Shown here one piece after another: positions 57,915-64,000 of a stretch of 64,000 bases of DNA. A program made the translations under genes and the position numbers. Numbering within the stretch: the first letter of the stretch is position 1; each line of letters starts with the position of its first letter. The stretch covers positions 11,086,161 to 11,150,160 of the forward strand of contig JADCRB010000040.1 in NCBI GenBank assembly GCA_021464245.1, given 5' to 3'. The DNA comes from Carallia brachiata (Eukaryota > Streptophyta > Magnoliopsida > Malpighiales > Rhizophoraceae). Below the pieces are notes generated by a model. That model saw only the letters and a program-made list of their open reading frames with translations, searched no databases and was not told where the DNA came from.

Positions 57915-59747
57915 CATCATTTCATTCGCGATCATGTGCTTTAAGAGGATATTGCTCTTGAGGTTGTTGGGATCAATGACCAACTTGCGGAAGTTTTACA
58001 AAGCCATTGAGTGATGATAGGTTTGCCAGTATTAGAGAGTATTTGGGTATGGTAGAAACGTCCTAAGCCCTCATTCGTGCATGTTTGAACCCATGTTGTA
58101 TGAGTCCCCTAAAGTTTCATTCATTTTTGGGTTTGTATTTTGTTTCAGTAGAATTGATTTTTGTTTTATTCAGTTATAGTTTGATGAATGCGGGAGAATA
58201 TTTTGAGACATTCAGGGGGAGAAGCATAGCACATTTTTATGGAAGCTGTGAACATAGTCCATAAGTAAGGCCTTATGTAGCAACATTATTGGTCCAAAAT
58301 TTGAGGTCTAAAGGAACAATAGATTGACCCAAAATAAAGGCACACTTGGTCCAAATTTGAGCCCCAAACTTGTTGAAACTTACTTACAAATCATTCCTCA
58401 TAGTCAAGACATCAAGCTATCTAAGTAATACTAGATCTACCAATTTTAAAAAATAACTATAAACAGCTAGAGGAGAATCATGGATGAATTTTATGTAGAT
58501 GGAAAGATAATTCTGTCTAGTTTCCAAATCCTCAAGAATCATTTTAATTGGATATTTGCGAAGAAAGTTATGGCTCATCAACAGCAAAGTGCTCAATTTG
58601 GCAAAACAAACATGATCGATCAAATTTAAAGAAGATTGCGAACAAATGGGAAGGAATTAGCTGTTGATCCTTATATGCATAAAAAGATTATTCTACTTAG
58701 TTTGCAAGTTGAGCCTTGTATGCATAAGAAGATATTGCAAAAAAACTGAATGGTGTATAGTCTGACACACCCAGTGGGATTAGTCAACTGTTGTAAGGCA
58801 CCATGGTTAGTTAGAGTGGAATCATGCTATGATCTATACATGGATGGAAAGCTCTGGATGTCTACTTTCAAATGCAAGAATTAGGACACAATTTAGAGCT
58901 ATCCACTCTAAGAGTTATAAATGATTTTCTGAAAAGTTATCAAATTTGTCAAAGCCTGTCAACACCATTTGAAGTCACGATTTTGGGGATCAATTGGCTG
59001 TAAAATCAGCCCTTATTAATGTATTTCAGTAGCCCCTACACTCTCCTTTACCTATAAATAGGTGCCTCCACTAATACTCCATCCATCACTTTCCATCCTC
59101 TCATTTTCTCTCTTGTGTCAATTTGTTATTGTGCAAGAGGAGTGTTATATTTGTAGTGTGCAAGAGTGAGTTCTCAAGTAAAAGAAAGGGTATTTGTGTT
59201 GAAAGAAAAAGAGTGTTTCTTTGAGAAGGCTAGTGTGTGTTCTTAAGGTCATACGAGTGTTCGAAGCTGTAATAGTGATCGATAATTCACCAAGTTGTTA
59301 TTATTTTTCCTCACAATTGAGGAGTTGTTTTGTTAGTAGAGTTGAAACTCCCAAAATAGAAGGTCTTGGGGAGAGGACTTAGGAGCAAGATTTCCAAACC
59401 TTTATAAATTGATCGTGTCCTACTTTTTTTCCTTATACTCTATAATGTTTGTTCTTACGCACACACGTCACAAGTTTTTTGTTCACTTGTTTATCTTCTT
59501 ATATTAGCATAGATCATGTTAATTCTTTTATCTTGCAATTTTTTATCACTTGTTATGTACTTATTCATTCCATATGTCATAGTCACTACAAGCAATTTCT
59601 TAATGTTTATTGTTTAGCTCATTCATATAGATACTTCTTTGGCACTATTTACATTTAAGTTTTTATTTTTCACACTACTCGATTATTAGTATCGTGTCCT
59701 TCGACAACTCAATTCTTCCCTCCTCTTACGTATCTTTGGGGTCAACA
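57915..59747 (+). mobile_element. copia retrotransposon 3' end (RNase H tail, polypurine tract, LTR)
   Basis: 57915-58075 reads the copia RNase H C-terminus: HHFIRDHVL, stop, EDIALEVVGINDQLAEV, then after a shift KPLSDDRFASIREYLGMVE. A TTCAGGGGGAGAAG polypurine-like tract is at 58211-58224. A long LTR follows, with TATAAATAGG at 59053 and ending GGTCAACA at 59747. Its start is uncertain; TGTTGAAAC at 58371 would give matching TGTTGA...TCAACA ends. All upstream domains are missing. It lies between the 5' flank and the exon of the duplicated nsLTP unit. Confidence 0.75.
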
Positions 59748-59769
59748 CTCTCCCAAAACCTAGCTTTGC

Positions 59770-59966
59770 ATGTTTTCTTGTTATACGTTCATTGAATTAC
59801 CAGAAAAAGACTCATAAAAAAAACATGCAAAGACCTTTGCTCATGTTTCAAAGTAGTAGTTACATTTTTATGTTTGATGTTAAAAACTTTAACTTCTTCA
59901 ACTACTTTTGCCCTAATTAATTTTTTTTTATGTTTCCATTGATCCCACAATAGACTGTAAGAAGTA

Positions 59967-60032
<66 letters not shown>

Positions 60033-60717
60033 GGGTTGAGTCAGATTTTAGTAGGGTTGTTTTGGGCATCACGTCATTCGGGTTTTAGATATTTCCCAGT
60101 TATAGGTTCATCATGTTTATTGGGTCTCCGGTCATTTGAGTTACAGGTAATTTCGATTCTAGATTCATTGGTTTTTGAGGTTTATTAGGTTTCAGGTAAC
60201 TCAAGTTTTAATTATTTTGAGTTTTGGATCATTTGGGTTCAAGCTAATAGGGTTTAGTGTTCTTTGAGTTTCAAATATACTAAATTTAAGATCTTGAACT
60301 CAAGTTGTTTAGGATTTGGTGCTTCAGATTACATGTAATTGACTATTTTAATCAATATGAGTTCGATCATGGAAGGTTTTGTCTGGTTTAATCATATTAT
60401 TCGGGTTGAGTCATTTTTGCCACCTTTATTTTTTTTTTCTCTATGTTTTGCAATTGAATACAACTACAAATTAAAGCCTATATATGTAAGAGAATTGGCC
60501 AACAATTATCTTCCCATACACTAATCCTCTTTATCTATTAAAATAGTTTTAAATTATATGTTCAAGTCCTATAACTGGAAACTTCTCTTTTTTAATTTGT
60601 TGTCCGTAGGAATAGAACTGGCAAGGCTTTGAAAGTAGCTTGCCAAAAATATACTTATTTATTTTTTTAGTTGTTTCTTCACATGCACAGGATTGCGTTC
60701 ACAGAGAAATTGCTTAA
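59770..60717 (+). pseudogene. nsLTP pseudogene
   Basis: 59770-59963 aligns with the second half of exon 1 of the intact gene (TTCATTGAAT.ACC, AAATCATGCAA counterpart, CTTTGCTCATGT.TCAAAGTAG, GACTG.AA.AAGTAAGATCTC) but has stops and lacks the start codon, signal peptide and first cysteines. The donor GTAAGATCTC is kept at 59964. The intron begins with a CT/AT microsatellite, and the acceptor ACATGCACAG ends at 60690. The exon-2 counterpart, 60691-60717, is one base shorter. Not translatable. Confidence 0.8.
59970..60030. repeat. (CT)n(AT)n compound microsatellite
   Basis: About 15 CT units run directly into 15 AT units just after the splice donor of the nsLTP pseudogene. The intact gene has a shorter TC repeat at the same place (62165-62188). 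Confidence 0.95.
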
Positions 60718-61444
60718 GCCGGGCCTAATATTTTCTTCGCATGATAATCTTGGACAGTAGTTGCAGACAATAATGAAGAGGCCCTTGGATTGTTTTCCAG
60801 ATATATGTATGGGTAAAAAATTAAAATTGAACAATATTATTTCGTTTTTTTTTCTTAAATTTCATTTCCATTCCCTCTTTCTTCTTGTTTTGTAAATTAG
60901 TTTTTTCATTTTAATGACTAAATTAGAATTGTAGAAAAAAAATATGACTCAGTTGCAAATTTAAATAAAAATTAGGACTACATTATAATTTAAACAAACA
61001 TTTGGAGTCAAAATACAAGTTTTAATACTCAAAATGAAAATCTGACCACAAATCGAATTAATTTTTCCGGTTTTCACAAACTGAATCGTTGGACCAACCA
61101 ATTCATAATAAGAATAGTTCAATTGACCGGTCTGATTTGAAATTTAAAACACTGGTCTAACTGTAAGAAAAGGACTAATGAAGTTTCATAATATATAGCA
61201 CTATTTTTTTCGGTAGATAAAATGAGTAAATATCATACAAACTTATTGGGAAGATTTGATTGAATCCTTTATTTAAGATAAATTAGGCAATCTATATCAA
61301 ATCTGTGAGGGAGTAAACCCTTATCAATAATATATGGCATTATTGATATGCTTGATGGCAGGTTAATTTGTCATCTTATCACGCATCCTCTAAAGTCCTC
61401 TCTTATGCTTAATACCTTAAAATCCACACTAAAATTAGAAACAG

Positions 61445-61528
61445 TAAATGCTCTCTTATCCTCTAAAATCTCTGCAACAAATATATTAAATGCTCTCTTA
61501 TCCCCTAAAATCTCAACACCGAAAATGT
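61445..61528. repeat. 42-bp direct repeat upstream of nsLTP gene
   Basis: Two tandem copies starting TAAATGCTCTCTTATCC at 61445 and 61487, about 260-350 bp before the nsLTP start codon. A related GCATCCTCTAAAGTCCTCTC stretch precedes them at 61384. Confidence 0.8.
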
Positions 61529-61690
61529 TAAATGCGTCAGATACTTTTCTTTTTGAAACTATGATTAATGGAAAGAGTAACACTACGGGGTCAACATAAA
61601 GATTTGCAAATTTTCCTTAATTGATTGTGAGAGGAGATCTCAAAGGGGTAGAGTTCACTTCAAAATGCATACCTACCCAAAACCTTGTAC

Positions 61691-61699
61691 TATAAATAG
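61691..61699 (+). promoter_or_regulatory. TATA box of nsLTP gene
   Basis: CTATAAATAG lies about 100 bp upstream of the ATG, a normal distance for a plant Pol II promoter with a short leader. Confidence 0.7.
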
Positions 61700-61790
61700 T
61701 GCTCAATTATTCCTCTGTTAACAAATCTAATCTAGCATAGTAATTCTTCTATCTTGATCAATAGCAAATATTTCACAAAACATATTTCAT

Positions 61791-62920
61791 ATGAGTAGCA
61801 AAATGAAGGGTTTATGGGCGTTTGGAATGGTGATTTTATTTGTTTTGAGTACAAATCGGGTGCTTGCAATTACATGCGCTAAAGTTGAAACAGCATTGAC
61901 TCCTTGTTCGCTATTTTTAGATGGTCCTCTTCCAGTTCCCGACTCCAATTGTTGTCTTGCGGTAAGTTCATTGAATGACCAGGCAAAGGCTGATGAAAAA
62001 TCATGCAAGGAACTTTGCTCATGTCTCAAAGTAGCGGCAGACGCTTTGACGTTTAGTCTTTATCAATTTAACAAAATGACCAAGTTCTGCCACGTTCAAA
62101 TTTTTCTTGTCCCGATTGATTTCCCAACAGACTGCAACAAGTAAGATCTCTTTTTCGCTCCCTTCTCTCTCTCTCTCTCTCTCTCTCTCGTATTTCCTTT
62201 TAAAGCTAAATAGCACCTCAAGTTGGATTCGAGTGAGTTGTTTCAGGCATCAGTTCATTCGAGTTTCAGTTATTATTTGGTCTCTGGTCATTTGTATTTC
62301 AATTATTTCAGATCTTGAATTCATTGAGTGTCAAGATTTATCTAGTTTTGGGTTACTCTAGTTTCTAAGTATTTTAAATTCTAGGTCATTGGGACTCAAG
62401 TTAATAGGGTCTTATTTTTATCTATCTTTCAATATACCTTTTTCGAGTCTTGAATTCAAGTTATATGGGTTTTATGAATTCTGCTTATTCGGGTCAATCA
62501 GATGTCGGGCCATTTCATTTTCGAATAAAAAAAAGTTTTGGATGCTTTGGGTTATAAGCAATTGACTTTTTTAATTAATGTGAATTGAATATAGTCATGA
62601 GCATTTTGCATCAGATTATTCAGGTCAGGTCATCTTTGCCATCTCTATTTGTTTTTTTGGCTAAATACTGGTATAAATTAATGTCTATTTAGAGCATTGA
62701 ACTAGAATTATCTCCTTATACACAAATTTTTTTATCTATACAAATACTTAAAAATTTATGTTCAAGATTTGCAATTGAAACCTTTTTTTTTTTAATTTGT
62801 TGTCTATAGCAGAATCAAGCTAACGAGGCTTGGAAACTAGCTTGATATTAAACATACACATTCATCTTTTTGTTGTTTCTTGTCATGTGCAGGATTGCGT
62901 GCAAAAGGCAAATTGCCTAA
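61791..62920 (+). CDS. non-specific lipid transfer protein, type 1-like, two exons
   Basis: Exon 1 is 61791-62140, the intron 62141-62892 (GTAAGA...TGTGCAG) and exon 2 62893-62920. The spliced product is about 125 residues; unspliced, a stop directly after the last Cys gives 117. A signal peptide covers residues 5-26 (WAFGMVILFVLSTNRVLA end), so the protein should be secreted. The eight-cysteine pattern of plant nsLTPs is complete: Cys29, 39, 54-55, 76, 78, 100, 115, spacing close to type 1 (C-9-C-14-CC-20-C-1-C-21-C-14-C). An extra Cys72 is unusual. The family binds lipids in an apoplastic hydrophobic pocket for wax/cutin transfer or defence. ATG 61803 in the same frame is an alternative start. 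A TATA box lies upstream. Pseudogene and 3'-piece relatives lie at 59.8 and 6.8 kb. Confidence 0.85.
62221..62640. repeat. degenerate 'GGTCATTYGGGTTT' word repeats in nsLTP intron
   Basis: The intron is filled with imperfect words such as TTCATTCGAGTTTCAG and GGTCATTGGGACTC, shared with the pseudogene intron (60060-60420) and with 38640-38900. This probably derives from one old repeat that sat in the ancestral intron. Confidence 0.55.
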
Positions 62921-63084
62921 TTAAGGAGGGCCTGATGTTTTCTTTGCATAATAATTTTGAATAATAGTTGCAAACAATGAAGCGCCCGGGATTGTTTTTG
63001 AGTTACGTGTATGGGGCAAACAACAAAATTGAATAAAATTATTTGGTATTATTCCTGAATTTTATTTCAGTTACCTTTATCCTC
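62706..63084 (+). repeat. duplicated segment matching 6796-7190
   Basis: Intron end, exon 2 and 3' flank of the nsLTP gene, near-identical by eye to the fragment at 6.8 kb and more weakly similar to 60540-60870. Similarity stops at about 63084, close to the edge of the gypsy element. Confidence 0.75.
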
Positions 63085-63109
63085 GTATTATATATAACTT
63101 TATTTCAAA

Positions 63110-64000
63110 ATTAATTTATGTACGACGAGAACGAAAAACAACCTAAGTCGGGAATTCACCTAACAACTAAGAACACTCAGGAATCTACCCAAAAGAAACG
63201 ATAATTCACTCGACAATTATTCTGAAATCAATATTCAATTAACATAACAAGTCTGAAAAATAACATTGTCATATGCTTTATTTATAGAGTTTACCAAATC
63301 CTAAATAAAAACAAATAATTGTTAAAAGATAAATAAGATCTAAATACAATCAAACTAAATAACTGAAACACGACTTAAATTAGGATAACAAATAAATAAC
63401 TAACAACAAATCTTACGTGAACTGAAACCTTCGGAATTTCTTCTGAGAGAAGAAATCCTTATCAGCAACTGCATCATTCCCCTCTGATTGAAAAGAACTC
63501 GACTCCGTCGAAGAAGACGCCAAGTAAGCATCAAGCAATTTAGGATCTATCAATCAAAGATCATCCTCAGGAATCCAAGTAGTATCTAAGGCAAGACAAC
63601 CTTTTCACTCAATAAGGAAGCGTCGAAATCTTCCATGAGAAGAAGCAACGTACTCAGCATCTAGGATAGTTTCGATATTCTCAGTACAAGAAGCAAAAGT
63701 AGGTGCTTTGGGCATAGTAGTGCCTGCAAAGAGACTAGAAGGCAGAGATGGAGGCTCAAAAGTGTCTCAGGTGAGGTGTCAAATTCTCCACATTAAAAAT
63801 AGGACAAATATTTAAGTCAGTTGGTAAATCAAGCAAATATGCATTAGATCCAAGTTTTTCAATAATAGAGTATGAGCTAATGGCTGGGCTTTGTAACTTT
63901 TTGGATTTATTTTTAGGGAATCGCTTAAGACGAATGCAAATCATGACAAAATCACCAACATTAAAATACTTATCTCAACGATATATATCAGTAGCAAGTT
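63110..64000 (-). mobile_element. Ty3/gypsy chromovirus 3' end, runs off right edge
   Basis: The minus strand, right to left: integrase C-terminal module, chromodomain, then non-coding and LTR-like sequence with a TATAAATAAAG box at about 63276-63290. The element body lies beyond the window. The LTR limits are not fixed because the partner LTR is outside; about 63110-63420 is a guess. The left end falls close to the end of the nsLTP-derived segment at 63084. Confidence 0.7.
63440..64000 (-). pseudogene. chromovirus integrase C-terminus and chromodomain
   Basis: The frame from beyond the right edge reads VMICIRLKRFPKNKSKKL, then ISSYSIIEKLGSNAYLLDLP and ICPIFNVENLTPH, the GPY/F-type module of gypsy integrase. 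A one-base shift near 63770 breaks it. The second frame then gives a chromodomain at 63680-63521: ETILDAEYV, FRRFLIEWKGCLALDTTWIP and LLDAYL. Chromodomains of this group help target integration to particular chromatin. The frameshift, and a stop within EDDL-x-LIDP, mean this copy is dead. Confidence 0.8.

Noticed and set aside
61371..61583. Minus-strand frame upstream of the nsLTP gene
   Set aside because: Generated by the 42-bp direct repeat; shadow frame in promoter DNA.

Overview
This is AT-rich plant nuclear DNA, most likely from a eudicot. It holds decayed Ty1/copia and Ty3/gypsy LTR retrotransposons with plant-type domain orders, several non-autonomous DNA transposons, intron-containing plant genes of the lipid-transfer-protein, subtilase and SPRY families, and many microsatellites. 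The species cannot be named from the sequence. Gene density is very low. The only protein gene that looks intact is a small non-specific lipid transfer protein (nsLTP) at 61.8-62.9 kb.

Layout. 0-2.0 kb: the 5' end of a minus-strand Ty3/gypsy element (LTR, primer-binding site, broken gag). 2.0-8.2 kb: AT-rich intergenic DNA with a 30-bp-arm hairpin, a segment also present in both arms of the palindrome described below, and a stray 3' piece of an nsLTP gene. 8.2-14.2 kb: a nearly complete but dead Ty1/copia element whose long LTR carries up to four tRNA-like modules. 14.2-15.0 kb: two pieces of a subtilase gene placed head to head as a hairpin. 15.0-22.1 kb: MITEs, an unidentified GC-rich gene relic, and intergenic DNA. 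22.1-38.5 kb: one very long Tat-clade Ty3/gypsy element with gag, protease, RT, two RNase H domains and a gutted integrase, followed by about 10 kb carrying two successive antisense ORFs. 38.5-41.9 kb: intergenic DNA and a broken SPRY-domain gene piece.

41.9-57.7 kb is a giant imperfect palindrome. Its two arms share about 4.4 kb of common sequence around a 76-bp spacer. The right arm has since gained four DNA transposons, three with clear target-site duplications and the empty site still visible in the left arm. The left arm has about 2.2 kb that the right arm lacks. 57.9-63.1 kb: a copia 3' end, an nsLTP pseudogene and the nsLTP gene, which form a small duplicated cluster. 63.1-64.0 kb: the 3' end of a minus-strand chromovirus with a chromodomain.

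How the parts relate. The window is mainly a record of duplication and transposition. The strongest unusual structures are the palindrome, the antisense ORF pair in the Tat element, the tRNA-like array in the copia LTR and the subtilase inverted repeat. No multi-gene operational system is visible.

All similarities and counts were judged by eye; no alignment or database search was run.
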